A stretch of DNA of 40,156 nt from Victivallales bacterium (GCA_017535315.1 JAFXUD010000077.1:1-40156); one strand, 5' to 3'; counted from the first letter of the stretch, positions 8,028 to 16,337 are shown. A program made the numbers and translations. The notes: generated by a model from the sequence alone, not told the origin.

Positions 8028-10925
8028 CTAATCGGCTGGAAGATCAACCGAGAAGGCACTTGGGAAGAGAACCTCGTCGCCAGGGCCGCACTCGGAAACC
8101 CAGTAGTCTTTGTTCAACTCCAATGGCTTCTCGGATTTTACAGTGGATTTATCCCTTTCCAGACGGCTGACAAACTCACCCGTTTCAGAGTAGATCGACA
8201 TTCCAGACTTCGCCAGCACGATATTTGGCTGGGAGGCCCCTTCATTGTCCTTGCCTTTAGAATAGGCAAATAGTCGGAAGCGTCCGCGAATGGTGCTCTG
8301 ATCCCTCAATTTAACCACCCTGCCCTCGATTTTGTCGGCGATGTAGGCATAGTTTCCGACACGGAACATGCGTCCCGCCAATTCGGAGGGTGCCTCCCTG
8401 TCCAACGTGATGGTCTCTTTGAAGAGGTCAACCTCGGCCACCTTGGCGGAAAATCCCTTATCGGGCTGCTCCAGTCTCCTTCCCCGATACACGATACTGC
8501 CCGAACCCGCGATATAGGCAAAAACTCTGTCTGAAACCAGCAGGGCTCCCGCCTTTCCGCCGAACTCGATTCCGTCGTAGGAGAAAGTAATGTTCTCCTC
8601 CGCATCGAAGAAGTAGAGCAGGCGTCCGTCCTTGAAGGTTATCTTGGCGGCGGCAACATTGGCCTGCGTGGAAATCGGCTCCACCCTCTCAATGTCATAG
8701 TGGGCAATCTCATCGGAGGTGGATTCCCAGACAGTGGAGAACATGCTCTGGAGGTTCTCGTCCTTGGCGGTTCTGCGGCGCGTCATAAAGACCACATGCT
8801 TCTGCGGATTCCGCTGCGTCCGCGGGGGCATTCCATGACTGAAGAAGATGGTTTCATCCTTGTCCAAAGGATAGATTTTCAGAGCCGCGCCAGGATTGGA
8901 TTTGAAGCGCGAGTTGCTGGCCGCCTGGAAGACGATGGGAGTTCCAGGCAGGGCCTCGCCCTTGGATACATCCGTCAGGAACTGGTAGCCGCTGCCGCGG
9001 TATCCCGCATAATCCCGACTGCTTTTCGTCTTCATCGCTTCGTGTTTGGGACTGTCGAAGAACATTCCGTATGGGACATCCTCGCCAGCCAGCGTGCCTG
9101 TGTGCTGCTTGGTCACTTTCTGCTCCCACTGGAACTTATTGCCACAGCTGTGCATGAACCAGTCATGCTGGTGGCCTCCCTTCACACGAAACACGTCGAA
9201 GACAATGGTCTTGCCTGGTGCAGCCTCAGCAACCATCACGCTTCGCCGATAGAGGCTTGCCTCTTCATACACGCCCGTGCAGTCAGCCACCATCCGCTGG
9301 ATAACGGGACCGCGGTCATACTCCAGTAGCCTTCCTGGATGGCCCTCTTGACGATGAGCATTGACGACGACCGTGTTGTGCGCAACGGTGTTGGCATAGA
9401 ACGGTCCGCGCGTGGGATCGTCGCCCGAGGCGGACTCGGGATAGCCGAAATCGGGGACCAAAGGCACGTTTTCCGCGAAAAACTGCAAGTCCAGGCTGTC
9501 CGAGTGGCGATGTCCAAGGTATGCAGGGAAGGCCAACACCACTGCTGTAGGGTGTTCACGATTTCCGTTCTGAAGGTTGGCCATGCCGTATGCGCTCAGC
9601 AGGTTGCTCTCATAGCCGAAGTTAGTGTCGGCCAGATTCTTGGCATCCTTGGCACTTTTTTCTCTACATAAGAGAAGGCTGGCGGCCTGCGGGGTTGGGT
9701 CGTGCTCAAAGGCGAATCTCTGCACATTGGAGTTGGCGCAGTAGATGCCTGTGTTCTGCATACTGCCTGTATCACCCGAAGAGACCGAGAACCTGCCGCA
9801 GAGCACCATCTTGGCGGAGTAGGTGTAGAGCCGTTTTGCGCTTGGAAACTGGGACAACGTATCAATGTCATTTTCCATCAACGATATGAGTATATTGCCG
9901 ATATTGTTTAGCCAACCGCAGTTGTAGCCTGGGGACTCCATGGGTGCGCCATCGCCGAAGATATTGGTGGTGAGAGCATAGTTCAATGGAGCGGAGCAAC
10001 TGTGCCCAGTCGTGCTGAAGTCCGTTACCCAGTTCTTCATCGTCTCGTCACCGAGACATTTTGCGATGGCGAGGAGGGCCGTCTGGTGCATCCCGTAGTT
10101 GCCACGGTTCTTACCGTTTTCATTCATAATGTCACTGGCCATGACGCGGAGCATGTTCTCCTCTATGGTCTGCTTGATTTGTGCCATGGATTTTCCAAGG
10201 ATCTGCTCCAATTCTGGATCGGGCGTCTCCAGGTAGGGCATGACCCGATAGTAGGCTTCCGCCAGGCGACGCGAGAGTCCAGTCTCCCAGATGGCGTTGA
10301 GAATGCGCCCATTGTAACTTCTATTAATCTCCTCTGCATAGCGCGACTGCGTGTTGTAGTTGAAGTCGGGATAGCGTTCGGCGTATTTATATAGAATCGC
10401 AAGAGTACGTCGTGCGAAAGCCGCCTCCCCAGTGCGCTGGTAGGCGATGGAGTTCAGTTCATAGCTCCTGTCCTTGCTGAATACCCAGTGCGCGTAATAG
10501 GCGACAAACCAGTATTTCGGCTCGCCAGGCTTGGGTCGCCAGCCGCGTCCATCATCGACCACCTTGCCTGTCAGCAGGCTCTTGTCCTTGAACCCCGATT
10601 TCCAGTAAGCCTCGAAGTCATTGTCGGGAAAGACGCTCTTGCATTCGGGACACTGGAGTTTGAAGGGCTTGGCAGGGTCCATAATCCAGCTGTAACTGCC
10701 ATGCTTCTTGATGCCTTCGCCGCAGACAGGACACCCCAGGCGATGCACGTCAAAGGCACGGGGGATCTCTGGCGGGTAGATGGTGCTCAGGTATTCGGGG
10801 ATGCTTTTCTGAAGCAACTGCTGTTCATCAGTGGTCAAGTCAACGGCGTTCATGGTCAGTGAAACAATAAAAGCAAAAAAAACAACATGCAAACGAAATG
10901 AGTGGAATGATTTTTTTAAACTCAT
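8028..10925 (-). CDS. Secreted heparinase II/III-like polysaccharide lyase
   Basis: A 965-residue protein with an N-terminal hydrophobic signal (about 11-27). Residues 65-68 (CPVC) and 92-95 (CPEC) form a zinc-ribbon-like pair ahead of an alpha-toroid domain (about 120-400). The toroid has NYGMHQ with His280 and ESPGYN with Tyr334, at places matching the catalytic His and Tyr of heparinase II. The beta-sandwich heparinase II/III domain holds GHRHSDSLDL (His472, His474) and NTVAHNTVVVN (His516). Such enzymes cleave uronic-acid-containing polysaccharides (heparan, alginate and others) by beta-elimination. Substrate here is unknown. First gene of the operon leading to the lipoprotein and LamG enzyme. 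Its Shine-Dalgarno is weak. Confidence 0.85.
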   Translation of the reverse strand: MSLKKSFHSFRLHVVFFAFIVSLTMNAVDLTTDEQQLLQKSIPEYLSTIYPPEIPRAFDVHRLGCPVCGEGIKKHGSYSWIMDPAKPFKLQCPECKSVFPDNDFEAYWKSGFKDKSLLTGKVVDDGRGWRPKPGEPKYWFVAYYAHWVFSKDRSYELNSIAYQRTGEAAFARRTLAILYKYAERYPDFNYNTQSRYAEEINRSYNGRILNAIWETGLSRRLAEAYYRVMPYLETPDPELEQILGKSMAQIKQTIEENMLRVMASDIMNENGKNRGNYGMHQTALLAIAKCLGDETMKNWVTDFSTTGHSCSAPLNYALTTNIFGDGAPMESPGYNCGWLNNIGNILISLMENDIDTLSQFPSAKRLYTYSAKMVLCGRFSVSSGDTGSMQNTGIYCANSNVQRFAFEHDPTPQAASLLLCREKSAKDAKNLADTNFGYESNLLSAYGMANLQNGNREHPTAVVLAFPAYLGHRHSDSLDLQFFAENVPLVPDFGYPESASGDDPTRGPFYANTVAHNTVVVNAHRQEGHPGRLLEYDRGPVIQRMVADCTGVYEEASLYRRSVMVAEAAPGKTIVFDVFRVKGGHQHDWFMHSCGNKFQWEQKVTKQHTGTLAGEDVPYGMFFDSPKHEAMKTKSSRDYAGYRGSGYQFLTDVSKGEALPGTPIVFQAASNSRFKSNPGAALKIYPLDKDETIFFSHGMPPRTQRNPQKHVVFMTRRRTAKDENLQSMFSTVWESTSDEIAHYDIERVEPISTQANVAAAKITFKDGRLLYFFDAEENITFSYDGIEFGGKAGALLVSDRVFAYIAGSGSIVYRGRRLEQPDKGFSAKVAEVDLFKETITLDREAPSELAGRMFRVGNYAYIADKIEGRVVKLRDQSTIRGRFRLFAYSKGKDNEGASQPNIVLAKSGMSIYSETGEFVSRLERDKSTVKSEKPLELNKDYWVSECGPGDEVLFPSAFSVDLPAD

Positions 10926-10945
10926 CTGTAGGGTTCCAAGAGACT

Positions 10946-10990
10946 AGGGGCTAATGGCTAGAGGCTAGAGGCTAATGGCTAGGGGCTAGT
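10946..10990. repeat. CTAG-rich low-complexity direct repeats
   Basis: A 16-bp word (AGGGGCTAATGGCTAG at 10946-10961; AGAGGCTAATGGCTAG at 10967-10982) repeats with a 21-bp period, followed by a partial third copy. GACTAGG (10942-10948) pairs with CCTAGTC (11006-11012) around the array. It fills the upstream region of the heparinase-like gene, where I see no convincing promoter. Confidence 0.75.
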
Positions 10991-11029
10991 TATCTGGCGG
11001 TTATTCCTAGTCCCTGTCCACCAAGCACT

Positions 11030-11064
11030 AAAAAAGACACAGGTTCTATAGAAGGAGCCTGTGC
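11030..11064 (-). terminator. Intrinsic terminator of the pseudopilin-like gene
   Basis: On the minus strand GCACAGGCTC pairs with GAACCTGTGT (10 bp including a G-U and one C-A mismatch) around an 8-nt loop, and TCTTTTTT follows. It starts about 37 nt after the stop codon. Confidence 0.85.
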
Positions 11065-11100
11065 CTTATCACCTCAACTACGCATGGATGAAACAAGTGT

Positions 11101-11766
11101 CTAATTGCAATAGCCTTCAGGGTGATAGTAGTGGGCCTTAATGGCATATGCATTGGCATTGACCCAGTCGGTCTTGACGGTTTCGGCATGACCATCCATA
11201 TGAAGCATATTCGTGTTCACGCCGCTGTGGCGTTTGGTCTCCCAGATATAATTGGCACCTTGACTCTTCAAACCACAGTCGGCCTTGCAGAGCCAACGGG
11301 AGTAGTTGTTGCGTCCATCCAGGAGATTGATGACTCCAGAAGGTTCCTTCACGATGACCATAGACTTGCTAGCAAGATAAATATTGCGGGTATAGTTCAC
11401 ACTGTAGCCGAAATCCGCCTTGGAAGAGGTCTGGCCGCCAGTCTGAACGCCACTCGCTGTGGCGGCAGGGCAGTCAAAACACTTCGGATCAACCAGGCCG
11501 AGTTCATTGAACAGGGTGAACCACTCCTTGTGCGCCAGATTCTCAGGAGTCACATAGCCAGCGCAAGGCGGGTTGACGGAGTTGTAGTCATCCGTGTACA
11601 TGGCCCAGACCAGGCCATTCTGCTTCAGGTTGCTCACGCAAGAGATGGAACGCGCCTTCTCGCGCGCCTTGCTCAGCGCAGGAAGCAACATCGCCGCCAG
11701 AATAGCGATGATAGCAATGACCACCAATAATTCAATTAAGGTAAACAAACTTTCACTTTTTTTCAT
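11101..11766 (-). CDS. Type II secretion pseudopilin-like protein (prepilin N-terminal domain, H-X-DG type)
   Basis: A 221-residue protein of the abundant PVC/Lentisphaerae class. The N-terminal segment [20 protein letters not shown] is a prepilin cleavage/methylation helix, followed by [12 protein letters not shown] and the SNLKQ motif. The C-terminal globular part ends with RHS...MDGH (His180, Asp191-Gly192), an H-X10-DG variant of the usual H-X9-DG motif. Glu12 is at position +5 of the presumed mature protein, as in pilins. The residue before the expected cut is Leu7, not the usual Gly. Role: surface or periplasmic pseudopilus-like protein, exact function unknown. AAAGGA lies about 8 nt before the ATG. 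It is transcribed alone, between a strong promoter and a clear terminator. Confidence 0.9.
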   Translation of the reverse strand: MKKSESLFTLIELLVVIAIIAILAAMLLPALSKAREKARSISCVSNLKQNGLVWAMYTDDYNSVNPPCAGYVTPENLAHKEWFTLFNELGLVDPKCFDCPAATASGVQTGGQTSSKADFGYSVNYTRNIYLASKSMVIVKEPSGVINLLDGRNNYSRWLCKADCGLKSQGANYIWETKRHSGVNTNMLHMDGHAETVKTDWVNANAYAIKAHYYHPEGYCN

Positions 11767-11790
11767 ACTTAATTCCTTTTTGTTTTTGGG

Positions 11791-11828
11791 AGAGATACCC
11801 CCCCAAAAAAGATTTTGGAGTTATCTCT
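11791..11828 (-). promoter_or_regulatory. Hairpin in the pseudopilin 5' leader
   Basis: On the transcript AGAGATA pairs with TATCTCT, enclosing a second stem CCAAAA/TTTTGG with a small loop. It ends about 25 nt before the ATG, so the ribosome site stays free. It could stabilise the mRNA; regulation is a guess. Confidence 0.45.
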
Positions 11829-11867
11829 GGATGATTCTATCACTAAACTTATGTTAACCTCAACATT

Positions 11868-11895
11868 ATTATACAACATTTTTTTATTATGGCAA
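11868..11895 (-). promoter_or_regulatory. Sigma70-type promoter of the pseudopilin-like gene
   Basis: TTGCCA (-35, 11890-11895) and a perfect TATAAT (-10, 11868-11873) are 16 nt apart on the minus strand. Transcription should start near 11861, giving a leader of about 95 nt. Confidence 0.75.
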
Positions 11896-11919
11896 GCATT
11901 AATCTGAAAAATAAGCCCC

Positions 11920-11935
11920 CAAGTCAACTGACTTG
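11920..11935. promoter_or_regulatory. Possible operator upstream of the pseudopilin promoter
   Basis: CAAGTCA and TGACTTG form a 7-bp inverted repeat with a 2-nt centre, too tight for an RNA hairpin and more like a dimer-binding site. It lies 25 nt upstream of the -35 box. A 12-bp part recurs with one change at 35486-35497 over another -35 box. Confidence 0.35.
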
Positions 11936-11988
11936 AATTTTGGAGCATGGGATGCGTCTGTCGTTCCATGTTCCCCGTCTCGCAGGCT

Positions 11989-13227
11989 CTACACTTCCCA
12001 GTTGTCAAGGGAATACTTGCCTTTCAACGATTTCCCGCGGTTGATCCAGGCGCCATTGGTGAAGTCGGGTATCGGGACAGGCGCGCCGCCCATCGCGACG
12101 GAATCCTCGCTCAATGCCGTGATGGACATCCAAGCGGCGGTGTCATAGACGTCAATCGGCGTATCCGTTCCGTTCTTGACAGCCTCCACGTAGGCGCGCA
12201 GCACCAGCCAGTCCATGCCGCCGTGCCCCCCTTTCACGCCGTCGTTTCTGAACTTGACCCAAAGTGGATGCTCATACCGTTCATAGTAGTCGTTGAGGTT
12301 CTCCCAGATGTCATGCTTCGGGCTGATGCCATCGAAATAGACTCCATGCTTGTCCTCCTGCCAGATGCCCTTGGTACCCTGAAGGAGATTGGCACGGCTG
12401 TAGGGACGTGGCAAGGTAGTGTCATGGAACAAGGTGATGGTTTCACCATGGGCGCACTTGATGATAGTGGTAACAACATCGCCCATGGCGAAATGTGTCT
12501 GCGTATAGTCCTGATCGGCCCCCTTGTGGACTTTGTTCCAGGCGTTCAGGCCGACCGCCTTGCTGGCGATGGAAACCAATGAAAGCATCCTGTTGCCCCT
12601 GTTGATGTTCAGGTACTTGGCGATGGGCCCCAGGTCATGCGTCGGATAGACATCGCCGTTGCGGTTCAGGTAGTTGTCCAGGCGGTAGTGGCGGTTCACA
12701 TGCCCCAGGCTGATTTCATCACGCAGGTCGTGGCGATAGCCACCCTCCGCATGGACGAGTTCGCCGAAAAGCCCCTCTTTGATCATGTTGAGGACGGTCA
12801 TCTCTTCACGTCCGTAGCAGCAGTTCTCGAGAAGCATGCAAGGTTTCCCCGTACGATGCGACGTACGCACCAGCTCCCAGCACTGCTCAACACTGCAAGC
12901 CCCCCCAACCTCCGTGGCCGCATATTTGCCAGCATCCATCGCGTCAATAAGAATCTGTACATGGGATGTCCAGGACGAAGGTGTTAGAATGGCATCCAAG
13001 TTCTTGATTTCAAGGATGTCGCGGTAATCCAACGAGGCCTTCGGAGCCTTTCTTCCCGCATCGAGGCACTTTTTCACGGCGGTATCAACCCTGTCCTGAT
13101 AGAGGTCGCTGACACCGACAATCTCCACATCCTCCATCTCCAGCAGCAATCCAAGAAGACCTCTTCCACGACCACTGACACCAATAACACCTAACCTGAC
13201 TTTTCTTTTCACCGTAAAATTCTCCAT
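11989..13227 (-). CDS. GH109-like Gfo/Idh/MocA family protein (putative NAD-dependent alpha-N-acetylgalactosaminidase)
   Basis: A 412-residue protein. The Rossmann domain opens with GVIGVSGRGRG (13-23), and the EKP motif is replaced by TEVGGA (105-110), as in GH109. YPTHDLGPIAKYL (194-206, with His197), YEHPLW (318-323), GGHGGMDWL (333-341) and DTAAWMSI match GH109 enzymes, which hydrolyse alpha-GalNAc with transient NAD-dependent oxidation. No signal peptide is visible, whereas some characterised GH109 proteins are exported. The ATG at 13227 has no clear ribosome site. A GTG at 13212 has GGAG 9 nt upstream and could be the real start. The gene is divergent from the 13439-20792 cluster. The family is fairly sure; the activity is inferred. 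Confidence 0.8.
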   Translation of the reverse strand: MENFTVKRKVRLGVIGVSGRGRGLLGLLLEMEDVEIVGVSDLYQDRVDTAVKKCLDAGRKAPKASLDYRDILEIKNLDAILTPSSWTSHVQILIDAMDAGKYAATEVGGACSVEQCWELVRTSHRTGKPCMLLENCCYGREEMTVLNMIKEGLFGELVHAEGGYRHDLRDEISLGHVNRHYRLDNYLNRNGDVYPTHDLGPIAKYLNINRGNRMLSLVSIASKAVGLNAWNKVHKGADQDYTQTHFAMGDVVTTIIKCAHGETITLFHDTTLPRPYSRANLLQGTKGIWQEDKHGVYFDGISPKHDIWENLNDYYERYEHPLWVKFRNDGVKGGHGGMDWLVLRAYVEAVKNGTDTPIDVYDTAAWMSITALSEDSVAMGGAPVPIPDFTNGAWINRGKSLKGKYSLDNWEV

Positions 13228-13268
13228 TTATTGTTTTGATTGATGGTTGATGACCCTTGCAAAATAAG

Positions 13269-13297
13269 ATAATGCACTGATGAAATTTTAAAAGCAA
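13269..13297 (-). promoter_or_regulatory. Candidate promoter of the GH109-like gene
   Basis: On the minus strand TTGCTT (13292-13297) and CATTAT (13269-13274) are 17 nt apart, about 45 nt before the ATG. Two -10 bases differ from consensus. Confidence 0.4.
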
Positions 13298-13324
13298 CAT
13301 GGGATAAAAAAACTCCCAATGGGG

Positions 13325-13353
13325 TTGCAAAATTATAGCTGGGTATATATTAA
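13325..13353 (+). promoter_or_regulatory. Candidate promoter of the 13439-20792 gene cluster
   Basis: TTGCAA (13325-13330) is followed after 15-17 nt by TATATT or TATTAA in an AT-rich stretch, about 85 nt before the first ATG. Spacing and -10 are not ideal. Confidence 0.3.
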
Positions 13354-13438
13354 TGCATCATTCACTGAGGGATTAGTACTCTTAAGCAATTTGAAATAAT
13401 CAACCAACATTCCTCACACCAAAACCAAAGGACCTCCC

Positions 13439-14095
13439 ATGATCAAACCTCTAACTGGCTCCACTTCCATCGGCTCGGCATTCAACAAGGGATTGCAGAT
13501 CTACAAAGAAAACTTCGTGCTCATCTTTCTCGGCTATTTGATAGCATGTCTTGTTTCGGGTGTCACCTGTGGCATCTGCAGCGGTCCGATGATGTGCGGC
13601 TTTATCGGTATTCTTCTGTCCCTGCTGCGCAACAATAATCCCAAGCCGCAGGTCAGTGACCTATTCAACGGCTTCCAGAAATTCCTGCCTGCCTTCGTCA
13701 CCATGTTGGCGTTCGGTGCCATCAGTTTCGTTGCCCAGATCGTTAATATCATTCCAATTCTCGGACAGCTTGCCGCCATCGTAATTGCTTGTTTCATCTT
13801 GCCAGCAGTAATGCTCTGGGCGTTGTTTTTTGTCCAAGACCAGAACGCGACAATCGGCGAGGCCATTGTCGAGCCCCTCAAACTAGTCACCCAAAAGCCG
13901 TTCTGGACGGTTATGCTTGTTGTTTTCGTTGCAGGTCTGCTTGGCGCGGTTGGCTGTATCGCATGCGGTATCGGCGTTCTTTTTACAATGCCGCTCAGCT
14001 TCTGTATGGTTGCAGCCGCCTACGAGGAGGTCTATGGCGATTCTACCCAACTTGACGTTCCCGCCGCAGCATCTCCTGCACCACCCGCGTTGTGA
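13439..14095 (+). CDS. Multi-pass membrane protein, DUF975-like
   Basis: A 218-residue hydrophobic protein with about five or six membrane segments (roughly 25-48, 50-66, 82-104, 106-128, 154-178, 180-200). The opening ASFxxGxxxYKxNF-like pattern (IGSAFNKGLQIYKENFVLIF) resembles DUF975/glycerophosphoryl-diester phosphodiesterase membrane-domain proteins. Function unknown. An alanine/proline-rich tail ends it. AAAGGA lies about 8 nt before the ATG. Its stop overlaps the start of the DUF2752 gene (shared GTGA), which suggests translational coupling, and a very strong hairpin begins 20 nt after the stop. First gene of the plus-strand cluster. Confidence 0.7.
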   Translation: MIKPLTGSTSIGSAFNKGLQIYKENFVLIFLGYLIACLVSGVTCGICSGPMMCGFIGILLSLLRNNNPKPQVSDLFNGFQKFLPAFVTMLAFGAISFVAQIVNIIPILGQLAAIVIACFILPAVMLWALFFVQDQNATIGEAIVEPLKLVTQKPFWTVMLVVFVAGLLGAVGCIACGIGVLFTMPLSFCMVAAAYEEVYGDSTQLDVPAAASPAPPAL

Positions 14096-14502
14096 CAAAC
14101 GAACACAACCAGTCCAAGCACGCCGCCTCCCGCCAGAGTTGCTGGCGGGAGGCGGCGCGCTTGTTTTCCGCACTGTTGTTCGTGGCAGCCATCATCCTGC
14201 TGGCATATTCGCTCGGAATCGTCCTATGTCCTCTTAAGAGATTCACAGGCATACCATGCCCGACTTGTGGTTCCACGCGTGCTGTTCTTCGAGCCTTGCA
14301 CGGTGATTTTCGCGGTGCCTTTATGCTTCAGCCACTGGTAATGACATTAGCCGTCGCATCTATCCCAGTAGCGTTGGTAGCTGTATTGTCCAAGCGAGTA
14401 AAACATATTCTGAAAGTTGCTTTCCACCACCCCTTGACCTGGTTTCTTGCCGCTCTGGCAATTGCAGCTAACTGGGTTTATGTCATTATGAATGGAAATT
14501 GA
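14092..14502 (+). CDS. DUF2752 family membrane protein
   Basis: A 136-residue protein with the DUF2752 signature CPLKRFTGIPCPTCGSTRA (46-64) between membrane helices (about 22-44, 80-99, 115-133), followed by HGDFRGAF. Function of the family is unknown; the cysteine cluster may bind metal. The GTG start overlaps the previous stop. A second candidate start, TTG at 14161 (codon 24), has GGGAGG 8 nt upstream and begins right at the first membrane helix. That GGGAGG lies inside the 3' arm of the strong hairpin at 14115-14163, so this start would be hidden unless the hairpin is opened. Start choice is therefore open. Confidence 0.8.
   Translation: MTNEHNQSKHAASRQSCWREAARLFSALLFVAAIILLAYSLGIVLCPLKRFTGIPCPTCGSTRAVLRALHGDFRGAFMLQPLVMTLAVASIPVALVAVLSKRVKHILKVAFHHPLTWFLAALAIAANWVYVIMNGN
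14115..14167 (+). terminator. Very strong hairpin with T-rich tail inside the start of the DUF2752 gene
   Basis: CGCCGCCTCCCGCCAG (14121-14136) pairs perfectly with 14142-14157 around the loop AGTTG. After one A-C mismatch, CAAGC (14115-14119) pairs with GCTTG (14159-14163), giving 21 of 22 pairs. TTGTTTT overlaps and follows. It has the form of an intrinsic terminator or attenuator just after the first gene of the cluster, yet lies within codons 8-25 of the next ORF. Confidence 0.65.
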
Positions 14503-14541
14503 GTAGCCCCCAAAAAACACATCAAGTAAAGGAGGTGCTGT

Positions 14542-15444
14542 ATGAACACTAGCATCATAGCCATTGGTTATTGTGGATTGGACAGACTATGCCTTCTCCC
14601 GCACATTCCCATAGATGACAAGGTCAAAATCGACGAATATCTGGAACAAGGTGGTGGGCCAGCCGCTACAGCCGCGTTTACCGCAGCACGCCTTGGCATC
14701 AAGACCGCCTTCGTCGGGGTGGTCGGCGATGATATGGCAGGCAGCATCATACGCAAAGGTCTGGATGATGTCGGCATCGACACACACTATCTAGTCCAAC
14801 GTCCAAACTCCACCTCTCCACTGGGATTCTGCTGGGTTGATCAGAAAACGGGCAAACGCAGTATAGCCTGGACACACGGTAATGCCCTTCCCTTGGAACC
14901 AGGAGAAATTCCCCTGGCAGCCATTCGTGACGCAGATGCCATTCACCTGGACGGGCACCAAGGCGATGCTGCGCTCGAAGCTTCAGAGCTGGCCTCCCAT
15001 ACTGCCACACACGTTTCCCTTGACGCTGGCACCATCGTACCCGATATCGAACGGCTGTTGGAGCTTTCGGACATCATTATCGCCTCGGAAAAATTCGCTA
15101 CCACCGTCACAGGCTCTGGCGACCCCAAGGAGGCCGTCAAAATCCTATTCAAAATAGGCTTCACGAACTTTGCGGGCATCACGCTTGGTGAAAAAGGTTC
15201 CCTTGGCTATGACGGTGCACAACTCTTTTTCCAACCCAGCTTCAAAGTCGATGTCAAAGACACCACTGGTGCAGGAGATACCTACCACGGTGCCTTCCTC
15301 GCCTCATACGTGAAATGCCTCCCTCCCCAAGAGTGCATGAGACGTGCAGCCGCCGCTGCCGCTATCAAATGCACAGCCCTTGGCGGACGCACTGCCATAC
15401 CAGACATGACCACTCTTGAGCGTTTCCTGAAACAACATGAATAG
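14542..15444 (+). CDS. PfkB family carbohydrate kinase
   Basis: A 300-residue ribokinase-fold enzyme that would phosphorylate a sugar or sugar derivative with ATP in the cytosol. The substrate-binding GGGPAATAAFTAARLG (37-52) is a version of PfkB signature 1. DTTGAGDTYHGAF (240-252) is signature 2, with catalytic base Asp246 and the anion hole GAGD. Length is normal for the family. AAAGGAGGT lies 5 nt before the ATG, the best ribosome site in the cluster. It follows the DUF2752 gene by 39 nt and precedes the phosphatase-fold gene by 55 nt. The substrate cannot be told; closeness to ribokinase/2-keto-3-deoxygluconate kinase types leaves several options. Confidence 0.9.
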   Translation: MNTSIIAIGYCGLDRLCLLPHIPIDDKVKIDEYLEQGGGPAATAAFTAARLGIKTAFVGVVGDDMAGSIIRKGLDDVGIDTHYLVQRPNSTSPLGFCWVDQKTGKRSIAWTHGNALPLEPGEIPLAAIRDADAIHLDGHQGDAALEASELASHTATHVSLDAGTIVPDIERLLELSDIIIASEKFATTVTGSGDPKEAVKILFKIGFTNFAGITLGEKGSLGYDGAQLFFQPSFKVDVKDTTGAGDTYHGAFLASYVKCLPPQECMRRAAAAAAIKCTALGGRTAIPDMTTLERFLKQHE

Positions 15445-15499
15445 ATATTGTGTAGCATTCTGCCTTCCATCATAACAATCAACATATAAGGTCTTAAAC

Positions 15500-16324
15500 A
15501 TGAATTACCCTGAAAACGACTCTGATTTCCGTTGCATCACCTGCCTCACCCCCACCGTCTGCCAACTGTTCGGTGTGCGCCTGCCAGCTCAGAACAACGA
15601 CACTCCCATCCAGGCTGTACTGGACGCTGCCAAGAAAGAACTCGGCGACGAGCCAGTCCAGAAAATGCTGATATTCGCTCCCGATGCCGTCGGCATCCAG
15701 CTATGGGAGAAGTATCCAGAAAACCTGCCGCGTGTCCAGAACCTTGCGCCAGTCCGCGTACCCATCCGCTCCGTTATGCCGAGCGTCACGCCAGTCAACT
15801 TTGCCTCGATGTATTCTGGCGCCTTGCCAGAGGTGCATGGTATTCAGGCATATGCCAAGCCTGTTTTGACCTGCGAGACCCTTTTCAACGTCTTCCCCGA
15901 GTGCGAGAAGAAGACCGCCATCTGCTCCACCAACAACTGCAGCATCGACACCATCTTCCGCAAGCGCAAGGTCACCTATATCTCCTCGCGAACGGATGCG
16001 GAAAGCGCCGACTTCACCGAGATGCTCCTCCGCAACTACGACTATGACTTCATTTTGGACTACATGGGTGACTATGACTCCATCATGCACAAGACCGCCC
16101 CATTTGCACCAGAGGCCATCCGCGCATATGAAATCTGCATCGAGACATTCGAGAGGCTCGTCAAGCTCACCGATGAAATCTGGAAAGGATACAACCGTCT
16201 TGTGATATGGTCGCCCGACCACGGCTCGCACCTCCGCGACAACGGCCACGGCACCCACGGCTCCGATCTCCCCGAAGACCTCCTCGTCTATCACTTCTAT
16301 CGCGTCAAGAAGGGAATCAAATAA
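15500..16324 (+). CDS. Alkaline-phosphatase-superfamily hydrolase (phosphodiesterase/nucleotide pyrophosphatase-like)
   Basis: A 274-residue protein with the metal-binding core of the alkaline phosphatase superfamily: Asp62 in FAPDAVG, nucleophile-like Thr97 in PSVTPVNFASM, DYDSIMH (Asp193, His197), PDHG (Asp240, His241) and GHGTHG (His253). Threonine as nucleophile points to a type I phosphodiesterase/nucleotide pyrophosphatase rather than a sulfatase, which would need a formylglycine Cys/Ser. It is shorter than most secreted relatives and has no signal peptide, so it is probably cytosolic. AAGG lies 8 nt before the ATG. It sits directly between the sugar kinase and the large DUF6259 enzyme, suggesting work on a sugar phosphate or phosphodiester product. 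Confidence 0.8.
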   Translation: MNYPENDSDFRCITCLTPTVCQLFGVRLPAQNNDTPIQAVLDAAKKELGDEPVQKMLIFAPDAVGIQLWEKYPENLPRVQNLAPVRVPIRSVMPSVTPVNFASMYSGALPEVHGIQAYAKPVLTCETLFNVFPECEKKTAICSTNNCSIDTIFRKRKVTYISSRTDAESADFTEMLLRNYDYDFILDYMGDYDSIMHKTAPFAPEAIRAYEICIETFERLVKLTDEIWKGYNRLVIWSPDHGSHLRDNGHGTHGSDLPEDLLVYHFYRVKKGIK

Positions 16325-16337
16325 GATATCAAGAACT

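Noticed and set aside
15500-16324. Sulfatase
   Set aside because: The nucleophile position is Thr in PSVTPVN and there is no C/S-x-P-S-R formylglycine motif.
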